This document shows, in pieces, positions 7,594 to 14,967 of a DNA stretch of 33,598 nt. How positions within the stretch are numbered: the stretch's first letter is position 1; every line of letters begins with the position of its first letter. Made by a program: the position numbers and the translations under genes. The notes below the pieces were generated by a model. The model saw only the letters and a program-made list of their open reading frames with translations, had not been told where the DNA came from and did not search any database. This DNA is from CAYZMH01 sp964479445 (lineage in GTDB: Bacteria; Bacteroidota; Bacteroidia; Bacteroidales; GCA-2748055), in contig CAYZMH010000027.1 in the NCBI GenBank assembly GCA_964479445.1, positions 1 to 33,598 of the forward strand. The letters run 5' to 3'.

Positions 7594-8205
7594 ATGTCAC
7601 AACACACACACCAGGAACACAGGGATGACATTGGCTCCAAGCTGGGCATGTGGTTATTCATCTTTACCGAACTCCTGTTATTCGGGGGACTGTTTATCGT
7701 ATATGCGGTTTACCGGTACTTGAATCCCACGGCTTTTCACCTGGCAAGCCAGGAACTGGATGTAACGATAGGTACTGTCAATACGGTGATATTGCTGATC
7801 AGCAGTGCCACCATTGCCATGTCCATCTCGGCCATCCAGAAGAAAGACCGCAGGATGTCGCTGATCCTGGTCGGAACCACCATCGTGCTGGCCCTGGTCT
7901 TCCTGGTCAATAAATATTTCGAGTGGGGGGAGAAATTCGAGCACGGACTCTTCCCCGGATCGCAGTTCCTGGAGCAGTTGGGAACCGGTGATGTGATGTT
8001 TTTCGGACTCTATTTCTTTATGACCGGACTGCATGCCTTTCACATCCTGGTTGGTGTGGCTGTGCTCGGGTTTATGTTCTATTACCTGGTGAAGGGAAAG
8101 ATCACCCATGACAATCACCAGTTGCTGGAAAACGGCGGGTTGTACTGGCACCTGGTGGACCTGATCTGGATCTTCCTGTTCCCTCTTTTTTACCTTATTG
8201 CTTAA
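7594..8205 (+). CDS. coxC: Cytochrome c oxidase subunit III
   Basis: A 203-residue membrane subunit with five predicted helices, the short bacterial form without the first two helices of mitochondrial subunit III. Family features are SKLGMWLFIFTELLLFGGLF near the start, a central STVN-like segment (TIGTVNTVILLISS), FFMTGLHAFHILVG, and the final WHLVDLIWIFLFPLFYL. Subunit III stabilises subunit I and the proton uptake path in A-type oxidases. It is flanked by subunits I and IV with gaps of 11 and 12 nt. Confidence 0.95.
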   Translation: MSQHTHQEHRDDIGSKLGMWLFIFTELLLFGGLFIVYAVYRYLNPTAFHLASQELDVTIGTVNTVILLISSATIAMSISAIQKKDRRMSLILVGTTIVLALVFLVNKYFEWGEKFEHGLFPGSQFLEQLGTGDVMFFGLYFFMTGLHAFHILVGVAVLGFMFYYLVKGKITHDNHQLLENGGLYWHLVDLIWIFLFPLFYLIA

Positions 8206-8217
8206 CCCGGATGATTT

Positions 8218-8502
8218 ATGGAAAACGAAACACATCATATCGTACCCTATAAAACCTACCTGCTGGTGCTCGGGGCACTCATCGGGTTAACCCTCATTTC
8301 GGTGGCCGTAACCCAGATCGAACTCACCCGGTGGGGGGCAGCAGTGGCATTGCTGCTGGCAGGGATCAAGTCATTTCTTGTCTTGATCATCTTTATGCAC
8401 CTGAAATTTGACCGGCCTGTATACAGGCTGATGGCCGGACTGATCATTGCCCTGGTGGTGGTGGTCATCATCGTTACCATGTTGGATTATTTATTCAGAT
8501 AA
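8218..8502 (+). CDS. coxD: Cytochrome c oxidase subunit IV (prokaryotic type)
   Basis: A 94-residue protein with three membrane helices, the size and layout of the CtaF/CoxD-type small subunit. The N-terminal HHIVPYKTYLLVLGALIGLT and the middle KSFLVLIIFMHLKFD with FMHLK are typical of this family. Its role is structural, next to subunits I and III. The gene order I-III-IV-II is compact (12 and 16 nt gaps). Confidence 0.88.
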   Translation: MENETHHIVPYKTYLLVLGALIGLTLISVAVTQIELTRWGAAVALLLAGIKSFLVLIIFMHLKFDRPVYRLMAGLIIALVVVVIIVTMLDYLFR

Positions 8503-8518
8503 CCGAAAAACCTGAACC

Positions 8519-9472
8519 ATGTATAGTGTATCCCCGGATTATGCTTCCAATTTTGTCGCAGGAGTGGATCTGACCTTCATGATCATTCTGGGCATTTCCA
8601 TCTTCTTCCTGGTCTCCCTCACCATCATCATGCTGGTATTCATTCGCAAATACCGTCGTGATAAACATCCTAACCCGGTGCAAAATGAGGGAAGCACCCG
8701 CATGGAGATCCTCTGGACCGTGGTCCCGCTTGGTCTGGTGCTCGTGATGTTCTATTTCGGATGGATGGGCTGGAAACCAATGAAAAACCCGCCGGAGGAT
8801 GCGCGCCGCGTAAAAGCGATTGCCCGGATGTGGAACTTCCAGTTTGAGTATGAGAACGGGAAGATTACCGACAGTCTTTATGTCCCCATTAACGAACCGG
8901 TCATCCTGGACCTGGTAGCGCTGGACGTATTGCACAGTCTGTACATCCCGGCATTTCGCGTCAAAGAGGATATGGTTCCCGGTCGTGAAAAGCAGATGTG
9001 GTTTACGCCCGGACAGGCGGGGGAGTATGACCTGTTCTGTACCGAATATTGCGGACTTGAGCACTCCTATATGTTTACGGGCGTCAGTGTGATGGAGCAG
9101 GATGAGTTTGAAGAGTGGCTGGCCGACACAACCGCTGCGGCACCGGTAATTGCCGAAGATGCCAGCATGGCAGACCGGGGATTCCAGGTACTGTCGGGCA
9201 ACGGGTGCAATGCCTGTCATTCCAGTGACGGGTCCAGGCTGGTGGGGCCCTCCTACCTTGGCAGCTGGGGTACCGAACGCACCGTTATCACCAACGGAGA
9301 GGAGCGCGAGATCGTAGCCGATTCTGCCTACATCCGCCGCTCGATCTATGACCCCAATTATGACGTGGTGGACGGATTCAACCGCGGACTCATGCTCTCG
9401 TACAAAGGACAGATCTCCGAGGAGGAGATCGATATGATCATTGCCTACCTGAAAGAACTGAATGAGGAATAA
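8519..9472 (+). CDS. coxB: Cytochrome c oxidase subunit II with fused C-terminal cytochrome c (caa3 type)
   Basis: The electron-entry subunit, 317 residues. Two membrane helices lie at about 16-43 and 63-83. The periplasmic cupredoxin domain carries a full CuA site: His139, Cys174, Cys178, His182 and Met185 (CTEYCGLEHSYM). A class I cytochrome c domain follows from about 217, with heme motif CNACH at 230-234 and a likely axial Met292 (GLMLSYKG). The fused cytochrome makes this a caa3-type oxidase that can take electrons directly from a docked donor, here presumably alternative complex III. The last 11 bp overlap the heme O synthase gene. Subunit II being downstream of I, III and IV is unlike the more common order with II first. 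Confidence 0.96.
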   Translation: MYSVSPDYASNFVAGVDLTFMIILGISIFFLVSLTIIMLVFIRKYRRDKHPNPVQNEGSTRMEILWTVVPLGLVLVMFYFGWMGWKPMKNPPEDARRVKAIARMWNFQFEYENGKITDSLYVPINEPVILDLVALDVLHSLYIPAFRVKEDMVPGREKQMWFTPGQAGEYDLFCTEYCGLEHSYMFTGVSVMEQDEFEEWLADTTAAAPVIAEDASMADRGFQVLSGNGCNACHSSDGSRLVGPSYLGSWGTERTVITNGEEREIVADSAYIRRSIYDPNYDVVDGFNRGLMLSYKGQISEEEIDMIIAYLKELNEE

Positions 9473-10370
9473 CCCCTTGTTTCCATCCTTTTTTGTACCC
9501 TGGCTGCAACTGGGGAAGATTACCATTGCCATTCCTGTAGCCCTCACGGCCTTTTTGGGTTATTTTATGGTACGACCGGTTATTGATGCCGGCGCCCTGT
9601 GGACGGTGGCGGGAATTCTGATGCTGGCCATGGCCTCCAGCGCCGTGAACCAGATCCAGGAGCGCACCATCGACCGGCTGATGAAACGCACCCGGAAGCG
9701 TCCCATACCGGCCGGCGCAATTACGGTACCCCAGGCGGCGGTAGTTGCCATTATTGCAGCGGCAGGCGGACTCATTTTGATCCTTCAGACTGGATCCTGG
9801 GTGGCCGTTGCCCTGGGTGCCTTTACCATGGCGTGGTACAACCTGGTATACACCCCGTTGAAGCGGGTAACACCCTTTGCGGTCTTCCCGGGAGCGGTGA
9901 TCGGGGCCCTTCCCCCCATGATCGGATGGAGTGCTGCAGGGGGGGGGCTGTTACACCCCGATATTGTACTGGTAAGTTTTTTCCTGTTTATCGGACAGAT
10001 GCCTCACTACTGGTTATTGATGATGAAAGTGGGAGATGAATATAAAGAGGCAGGGCTTCCGGTGATCACATCGATTTTTCCCCCGCGCCAGTTACGTAAC
10101 ATCAGTTTCACCTGGATCGTAGCTGCCGCTGTGACGGTCCTTATGTTTCCGGTTGCCGAGATTATTCGCACCAACTGGGTGGGATACCTGCTGGTAGGGT
10201 TGATCCTGCTCTTCCTGGTCAGGATGTTCCTTTTGTCTTTCAGGGGAGAGCTGATGAAGAACTGGAAGAAAGCTTTTGTGACCGTCAATCTTTTTTACCT
10301 GTTGATCATCCTGTTGCTTATTGCAGATACCATCATTGAGTCGTATCTTTATACACGATTCATACCCTAA
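9462..10370 (+). CDS. ctaB: Protoheme IX farnesyltransferase (heme O synthase)
   Basis: A UbiA-family membrane prenyltransferase that adds a farnesyl group to heme b, the first step to heme A for this oxidase. The 302-residue protein has the expected first Asp/Arg-rich motif NQIQERTIDRLMKRT followed by RKRPIPAG (about residues 63-86), then YTPLKR and a second loop with GDEYKEAGLP. About nine membrane helices are apparent. The ATG at 9462 lies inside the end of subunit II (11-bp overlap), suggesting translational coupling. A heme A synthase gene (ctaA) is not in the window. The next gene begins 12 nt downstream. Confidence 0.95.
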   Translation: MRNNPLFPSFFVPWLQLGKITIAIPVALTAFLGYFMVRPVIDAGALWTVAGILMLAMASSAVNQIQERTIDRLMKRTRKRPIPAGAITVPQAAVVAIIAAAGGLILILQTGSWVAVALGAFTMAWYNLVYTPLKRVTPFAVFPGAVIGALPPMIGWSAAGGGLLHPDIVLVSFFLFIGQMPHYWLLMMKVGDEYKEAGLPVITSIFPPRQLRNISFTWIVAAAVTVLMFPVAEIIRTNWVGYLLVGLILLFLVRMFLLSFRGELMKNWKKAFVTVNLFYLLIILLLIADTIIESYLYTRFIP

Positions 10371-10382
10371 AAGTCCCAAACC

Positions 10383-10844
10383 ATGAAAAAAATTACAATT
10401 CTGCTGCCGGTACTGCTGCTTGTCAGCATCTCCTGTATCCGGGTCAACCAACCTCCCACCCCGCAGTTGCATGTGGGTTCAGACCCCGACAGCGACGGGG
10501 TATTCATCCACGTCACCAAAGGCATTGACGATGCACACGAAGTGATGATGGCCCTCAAGATGGCCACCCATTTCTCCGACAGCCATGACGTGCTGGTCTA
10601 TTTTGACATTGACGGTGTGGAAGTGGTACTGGAAGATGCTCCTGAACTGGAAATGGAGCCGTTCGGTTCATCACAGGACATCCTGGACGAACTCGTTGAT
10701 GCCGGGGTTACCCTGCTGGCCTGTCCAGGTTGCCTGGAAGTGGCCGGGAAGAGTCCGAGTGACCTGCGTTCGGGTGTGATGGCGGCAAAGAAGGAGAAGT
10801 TCTTTGATTTTACCGACGGAAGGATCCTGACCCTCGACTATTGA
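10383..10844 (+). CDS. DsrE-like domain lipoprotein
   Basis: A 153-residue predicted lipoprotein: signal MKKITILLPVLLLVSISC with the lipid Cys18. The rest looks like a DsrE/DsrF/peroxide-family alpha/beta fold: a first strand GVFIHVTKG, the helix DDAHEVMMALKMA, strand VLVYFDIDGVEVVL, a long helix ILDELVDAGV, then LLACPGCLEVAG. The two cysteines Cys114 and Cys117 form a CPGC pair at the place where DsrE-type proteins carry their active cysteine. It follows heme O synthase by 12 nt and so belongs to the oxidase operon. A role in thiol or metal handling during oxidase assembly is plausible from position only. The fold assignment is by pattern. Confidence 0.7.
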   Translation: MKKITILLPVLLLVSISCIRVNQPPTPQLHVGSDPDSDGVFIHVTKGIDDAHEVMMALKMATHFSDSHDVLVYFDIDGVEVVLEDAPELEMEPFGSSQDILDELVDAGVTLLACPGCLEVAGKSPSDLRSGVMAAKKEKFFDFTDGRILTLDY

Positions 10845-10897
10845 TTCTTCGGGGACGGACCAGATCAGACAACATGCCCACGGTAAAAATCTGACCA

Positions 10898-10963
10898 TGC
10901 AACAGGAAGGGAAGACCCGCTGAACGGGTGCGATGTGATCCTGCAACAGGAAGCCCAGACCCG
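10898..10963 (+). repeat. Two imperfect 22-bp direct repeats, 44 bp apart
   Basis: TGCAACAGGAAG-ggg/ccc-type copies occur at 10898-10919 and 10942-10963. They agree at 19 of 22 positions; the three differing bases lie together in the middle. They sit in the 262-bp gap between the DsrE lipoprotein and the HMA lipoprotein, which otherwise holds no gene or terminator that I can see. They could be binding sites or the remnant of a duplication. Confidence 0.6.
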
Positions 10964-11106
10964 ATCCCCTGGTGAGATGCGTTCCCGGAACCGGCTGAAT
11001 GGAAAACGGACCTTTGCTGTGCGCCACCAGGAAGATCCTTACTCATTCCGCTCGCTGCCCATATAAAATACAACTATGTTCTATAACCGATAAACGACAA
11101 ATCGCC

Positions 11107-11517
11107 ATGAAACAACTATTTTTTCTTTTAATGATCGCTTTGCTGGTATCCTGCAACAACACCGGAAATAAGCAAGCCGTTGAAAAAGAGGCACCCATGG
11201 AAGAGCAACCTCCCGCCATGGAGATGACAGAAATTACATACAGGGTGGAGGGCATGACCTGTGAGGGGTGTGAAAATGCCGTCGGAAAAAGCGTGGAATC
11301 CCTGGAAGGCATTACCAGTGTAGAGTCATCCCATGAAGAAGGCTGGACACGGGTCATGTTTAACCCGGATAAAACGAATCCGGATGATATCCGCCGCCGC
11401 ATCGGGGATGCCGGCTACACGGTGCTCGGACTGGAAGAGGATGAAAGCGATGCCCCTGCTAAAGAGGAATCCGGCAAAGAGGAATCCGGCGAAGCTACTC
11501 CTCTGCCAGGATGGTGA
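11107..11517 (+). CDS. HMA (heavy-metal-associated) domain lipoprotein
   Basis: A 136-residue predicted lipoprotein (signal ending LLVSC, Cys16) with a heavy-metal-associated domain from about residue 42: YRVEGMTCEGCENAV carries the metal-binding Cys52 and Cys55. The order beta-alpha-beta-beta-alpha-beta ends near AGYTVLGLEE. Such domains bind Cu(I) or similar ions; a lipid-anchored one would act outside the cytoplasm. Placed after the oxidase operon (262-nt gap), it may supply copper with SCO, but that is inference. I use the ATG at 11107, since upstream residues are not signal-like. The C-terminal tail is acidic, contains a tandem repeat, and its last 23 bp overlap the end of the opposite-strand gene. 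Confidence 0.82.
   Translation: MKQLFFLLMIALLVSCNNTGNKQAVEKEAPMEEQPPAMEMTEITYRVEGMTCEGCENAVGKSVESLEGITSVESSHEEGWTRVMFNPDKTNPDDIRRRIGDAGYTVLGLEEDESDAPAKEESGKEESGEATPLPGW
11461..11490 (+). repeat. Perfect 15-bp tandem duplication in the HMA gene
   Basis: AAAGAGGAATCCGGC occurs twice head to tail, coding for KEESG-KEESG in the tail of the HMA lipoprotein, immediately before the overlap with the convergent gene. The reading frame is preserved. Confidence 0.9.
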
Positions 11518-14500
11518 CCATGGAGCGAAGCTCCTCCAGTTCGGCCTTCATGGCTTCGATTTGGGTCTGTTGCCGGGCCGCCTGTTTGCGGTACGCTTCC
11601 AGCTCGGTTTGCTGTTCTTCCAGGGACCGGCTCTGGCCGCGGATGATGCGATGCAGCTCCTGGGTAGCGCTCACATTGAGCATGGAGACCGCTTCATAGT
11701 CGATGGTCAGGAAATCATCCACTTTTTTGCCGTAAACAAACATCTCAGGGTGGTCCTGTTTCGAGGCTATGGAAAAGGCATTCGGGTTGTCTACAGCGAT
11801 TACCTCCCGCACAAGCTCTTCACCGGGCACGACCAGTTTTACGCGGTCTCCCCGGTTCAATCCATGTTCCTTGTCCACTCTGATCGTGAGGGTCCCCTCC
11901 TGCTCATCAAAGGTTGTTTTGGATACCCTGCTGAAGATTTCCGGAACGAATCCGGTGGTGGCGGTGACTGCCTCCGGGAAGATCTCCTGCAGTTCCTGGG
12001 CAATGATCTTTTTGTGGGACTGGTTCCCCTTAAGGATGGTGTCCACATAGGTGTAATCGGTTATGCGGACCTGTTCCAGGAGCCTGAGATCTTTTTTCGC
12101 ATTGCTGCGGCCTATGGCATTTTTGATGCGGGCATCCGAATCGGCGTTAAACTCTTCGGCCCGGATTCGGCGCTGGGCGAAGATGGAGTAGTAGCCACTT
12201 CCCGTGGTGCTGCCGGTGTTCCCGTTGACATTCAGGTACCCGTAATTCACACCGGAGAGGTACCGGCTGGATTGCACGGTAAGGGGATAGCCCGGTGCGG
12301 TGGTACCGATCCCGACCCGGTTGGCCGAGGCATCGACCACCAGGGTACTGTAATCAATCTCCACGTCACCACTGTTGCCGCAATTAATATAAAGTTTCTT
12401 ATTGGTGTCAGTAATGATCTCATCCCCGTCGAGCCGCAGGCTCCCGTCGATCTGCAGCACCCCGGTTCCGCTGCTCCCGGATGCATCGGAGTAATTGTAC
12501 GTGGTTTTCAGATCGGTATACCCGTCCACGGTCAGTTTACATTTGGTATAGCTTCGTTGCAGGCTCAGGCTGTAGGCTCCCCCGTTGAAATGGGCATAGT
12601 TGGATAATCCTCTTCCGATGTATATATCATCATCGGGTTGCAGGATGAGGTCGTCATCGGCAGAGATATAGATATCGTTGTTCAGCTGAGTTATCCTGTT
12701 CTGGTTATTGTCGAATTCAATATACGGATATCCCCCTTCGATATTGATGCCTCCGTCAAGGGTAAGGCGGGCATTGGGATTGGAAATGCCCAGTCCCATA
12801 TAGCCGGTACCCGGTTCAATATAGACCGATTCACTCACCGTGTTATCGGTGCGGAATATGAATCCGCCCCGCGCACGCGCCATAAACTGTCCGGCTGTTG
12901 TATTACTGGCCGGGTACCCATCAGAAAAAAGGAAGCAATCGTCTTTGTTGTTGCTGTCTCCATTGCCTCCCAGCACAATGGAGTTATCCCCGCTAGCTGT
13001 TACATCGTTGCCCAGTGCGACGGAGGCCCAGCCAGATGAGTTTGCTTTATACCCAAAAGCAAGGGATTCTGAATGGCCTGCAACGGACTGGCGACCCCCG
13101 GCAAAGGAGCGACCCCCGGAGGCAACGTTTTCGGTTCCCACGGCAAAGGATTCCCATCCCGATGCGGTATTGCCCTGTCCGAATGCCACGGCTGCAGGTG
13201 CTGAAGCGACTACCCCGTGTCCCATGGCAAACGAAGCAAAGTCGGATGCCGTGGCATCACGACCCATGGCAACGGCAGAGTTCCCTGTGGCCGAAGACTG
13301 ATAGCCCATGGCGATGGCGTAATAGTCGGAGGTGGTATTGTTCTGACCGATGGTGGTGCTGTAGTGACCATCGGAAGTATTTCCCAGTCCGAAAGCAAAT
13401 GATCCCGGCTTTTTAGCCTGGCTGCCCTGCCCGATGGCAAAGGAGTAATCGCCGGTAGCGCGGGTCACCCCGGTGGTTTGCCCGGAACTGTCCACCCCGG
13501 CGCTTCCGAATGCGAAACTTCGGAATCCCTCGGCAAGGGCACCGCGACCAAATGCATAACTGTCCTCGCCGGTTGCCTGCGCCCATTGTCCGAATGCAAA
13601 CGCATTGGGCTGCTGCGCTTCAGCCTCGTACCCGATCGCCGTGGAATTGAGTCCGCTCGCCACACTCCGGTACCCGAATGCCTGGGAGTAGTCGCCGCTG
13701 GCCTGCGGTTCGTACCCGGATGCCATGCTGTTCTCCCCCACATCGTTCACCGAACTGACCAGCACTTTCCCGGATAGGAACGCATTTCGCAATGGGTACC
13801 AGACGATCCGGTTTTCACCCGGTATGGTCTCCGCCTGGTTTTGTCCGGATATATTGAAATACTCTGCATGACCCTTGGTACTGATCTGGTATCCGCCCAC
13901 GGCAAATCCTCCCTTCAGTCCTTTGGCATCGGGATCATCGTTGATATAGACCCGGACGCTGTCGGGGGTGACCCGCAGGAATTCATCGGCCGGACTCTTG
14001 GTATCGATCTGGTAGCCGCCCACGGCAAATCCTCCTTTGACGCCTTTCCCGGCGGGATCCTGGTGAACATAGAAACGGATAGAGTCGGATGTTACCCGCA
14101 TGTACTCCTCGGCTATGCCTTTGTTTCGCTGATAACCACCTACTGCGAAACCACCCTTCACTCCCTTGGTGGATTTGGCGGTATCGGTATAGGCATACAC
14201 GCCATCTTCATAGACGGCAAACACAGGATACCCGTCGCTGCGCAGTACCTGGAACAAAGGTTCCCCCGATCCGGCCTCCCCTGGCTGGATGCGTAAATTT
14301 TCAAATGTGGAAGAGGATTGCTCGGAATAGAGGGCGTAGGGAACGGAGAGAAAGGGGACCGTTCCGATGCTGGTATAGCCGCTTCCCGCATCGAGTTCAA
14401 TCTTCAGGTAGAAGGCATCCTCGGACCAGGGGATCTCTGAAAAACCGGTCAGTTCGCCTCCTCCCGGAGCTGCGTTTTCATTCCCGATCCGGAGGGTGAA

Positions 14501-14728
14501 CATTCCATGATCATTGGTGGTAACCTGGTGGATCTCCTCCCAGAGCAGAATTCCCTGTTCGCTGCCCTTGAGGATGCCGATTCGTATATCCAGGGGGGAA
14601 TTGACCAGCAGGTTGCCCTCATCATCGCGGGCGACCGCCTGGTAATTGAACTGTTGGGGTGCCTGTGCTGAAAGGGGTACAAGCATCCCTGCCAGCAGAA
14701 CTGCTGCAATCAGAATACGATACTTCAT
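11495..14728 (-). CDS. Large secreted protein with YadA-like head repeats and S74 intramolecular-chaperone C-terminus
   Basis: A 1077-residue exported protein with signal peptide MKYRILIAAVLLAGMLVPLSAQA. Residues about 25-135 form an N-terminal domain (FNYQAVARD, IRIGILKG, LSVPYALYS) shared with the gene at 28569-30176. Residues 156-180 form a short PLFQV/PVFAVY element. Three GVKGGFAVGGYQ-type repeats start at 189, 229 and 270. Residues 343-588 are 14-residue repeats of the YadA head type (ASGxxSxAFG). Later parts contain MGLGISNPNARLTLDGG and VGIGTTAP modules. From 862 (ADSDARIKN) comes a peptidase S74/endosialidase-type chaperone domain with a roughly 75-residue insertion (925-1000), then a coiled coil (1020-1077). 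S74 domains drive trimerisation and often cleave themselves off. No T9SS sorting domain or beta-barrel anchor is present. A surface fibre or adhesin is the likely role, unproven. Confidence 0.85.
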   Translation of the reverse strand: MKYRILIAAVLLAGMLVPLSAQAPQQFNYQAVARDDEGNLLVNSPLDIRIGILKGSEQGILLWEEIHQVTTNDHGMFTLRIGNENAAPGGGELTGFSEIPWSEDAFYLKIELDAGSGYTSIGTVPFLSVPYALYSEQSSSTFENLRIQPGEAGSGEPLFQVLRSDGYPVFAVYEDGVYAYTDTAKSTKGVKGGFAVGGYQRNKGIAEEYMRVTSDSIRFYVHQDPAGKGVKGGFAVGGYQIDTKSPADEFLRVTPDSVRVYINDDPDAKGLKGGFAVGGYQISTKGHAEYFNISGQNQAETIPGENRIVWYPLRNAFLSGKVLVSSVNDVGENSMASGYEPQASGDYSQAFGYRSVASGLNSTAIGYEAEAQQPNAFAFGQWAQATGEDSYAFGRGALAEGFRSFAFGSAGVDSSGQTTGVTRATGDYSFAIGQGSQAKKPGSFAFGLGNTSDGHYSTTIGQNNTTSDYYAIAMGYQSSATGNSAVAMGRDATASDFASFAMGHGVVASAPAAVAFGQGNTASGWESFAVGTENVASGGRSFAGGRQSVAGHSESLAFGYKANSSGWASVALGNDVTASGDNSIVLGGNGDSNNKDDCFLFSDGYPASNTTAGQFMARARGGFIFRTDNTVSESVYIEPGTGYMGLGISNPNARLTLDGGINIEGGYPYIEFDNNQNRITQLNNDIYISADDDLILQPDDDIYIGRGLSNYAHFNGGAYSLSLQRSYTKCKLTVDGYTDLKTTYNYSDASGSSGTGVLQIDGSLRLDGDEIITDTNKKLYINCGNSGDVEIDYSTLVVDASANRVGIGTTAPGYPLTVQSSRYLSGVNYGYLNVNGNTGSTTGSGYYSIFAQRRIRAEEFNADSDARIKNAIGRSNAKKDLRLLEQVRITDYTYVDTILKGNQSHKKIIAQELQEIFPEAVTATTGFVPEIFSRVSKTTFDEQEGTLTIRVDKEHGLNRGDRVKLVVPGEELVREVIAVDNPNAFSIASKQDHPEMFVYGKKVDDFLTIDYEAVSMLNVSATQELHRIIRGQSRSLEEQQTELEAYRKQAARQQTQIEAMKAELEELRSMVTILAEE
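12965..13702 (-). repeat. Array of 14-residue (42-bp) YadA-head repeats
   Basis: Within the large S74 gene, residues 343-588 make sixteen full 14-residue units plus one partial, with consensus A(S/T)G-xxS-xAFG-xxxx. All units have exactly the same length, and the only break is an 11-residue insertion (413-423) after the fifth unit. In YadA-type proteins such units each form one turn of a left-handed trimeric beta-roll. The DNA copies are diverged. Confidence 0.92.
13886..14164 (-). repeat. Three copies of a roughly 40-residue GVKGGFAVGGYQ repeat
   Basis: Residues 189-200, 229-240 and 270-281 of the large S74 protein read G(V/L)KGGFAVGGYQ. Each of the first two is followed by a similar segment (A-x-E-(Y/F)-x-RVT-x-DS-(I/V)-R-x-Y) before the next copy, giving a unit of 40-41 residues. 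The same unit occurs twice in the protein encoded at 28569-30176. Confidence 0.93.
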
Positions 14729-14967
14729 GGGTTAGGGTTTTAGGTATGTAACATGGTTAGTGATCATAAAGAACGGGAGCAACAGGTAAATGCACTCCTG
14801 AACCTGAATTCTCACAACAAGTTACGAAACAGAAGCATACTATGCAAGAGGCCAGGGTTTTCGCCCTGCAGATTCCCGGAGGACAACACCAATGGGATTT
14901 TCATGCAAGGAGCTGACTCCGTCCCGGGAGGAGGGGTTGCCGTTGGGTGCCCTGAAAAGGGGCCTTT
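14729..14967. other. Intergenic gap between actF and the large S74 gene
   Basis: 239 bp without a supported gene. A short palindromic stretch, AAAAGG-gg-CCTTTT, is centred near 14958 just after the actF stop. Its loop would be too small for a standard terminator, so the end of the act transcript is not defined here. No clear -7/-33 promoter pair was found for the S74 gene. Confidence 0.4.

Noticed and set aside
11333..12607. 424-codon plus-strand frame antisense to the end of the large S74 gene
   Set aside because: It begins inside the HMA gene in another frame and runs over the S74 domain coding region. No family features were seen.
12965..13702. Regular 42-bp periodicity considered as a CRISPR or DNA repeat array
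   Set aside because: The period is a protein repeat (14 residues, YadA-head type) in a continuous frame. The DNA copies are diverged, with no spacers.
11495..14728. Large S74 gene considered as a prophage tail-fibre gene
   Set aside because: It has a bacterial signal peptide, and no phage structural, integrase or lysis genes lie nearby. The similar gene at 28569-30176 is equally isolated from phage genes.
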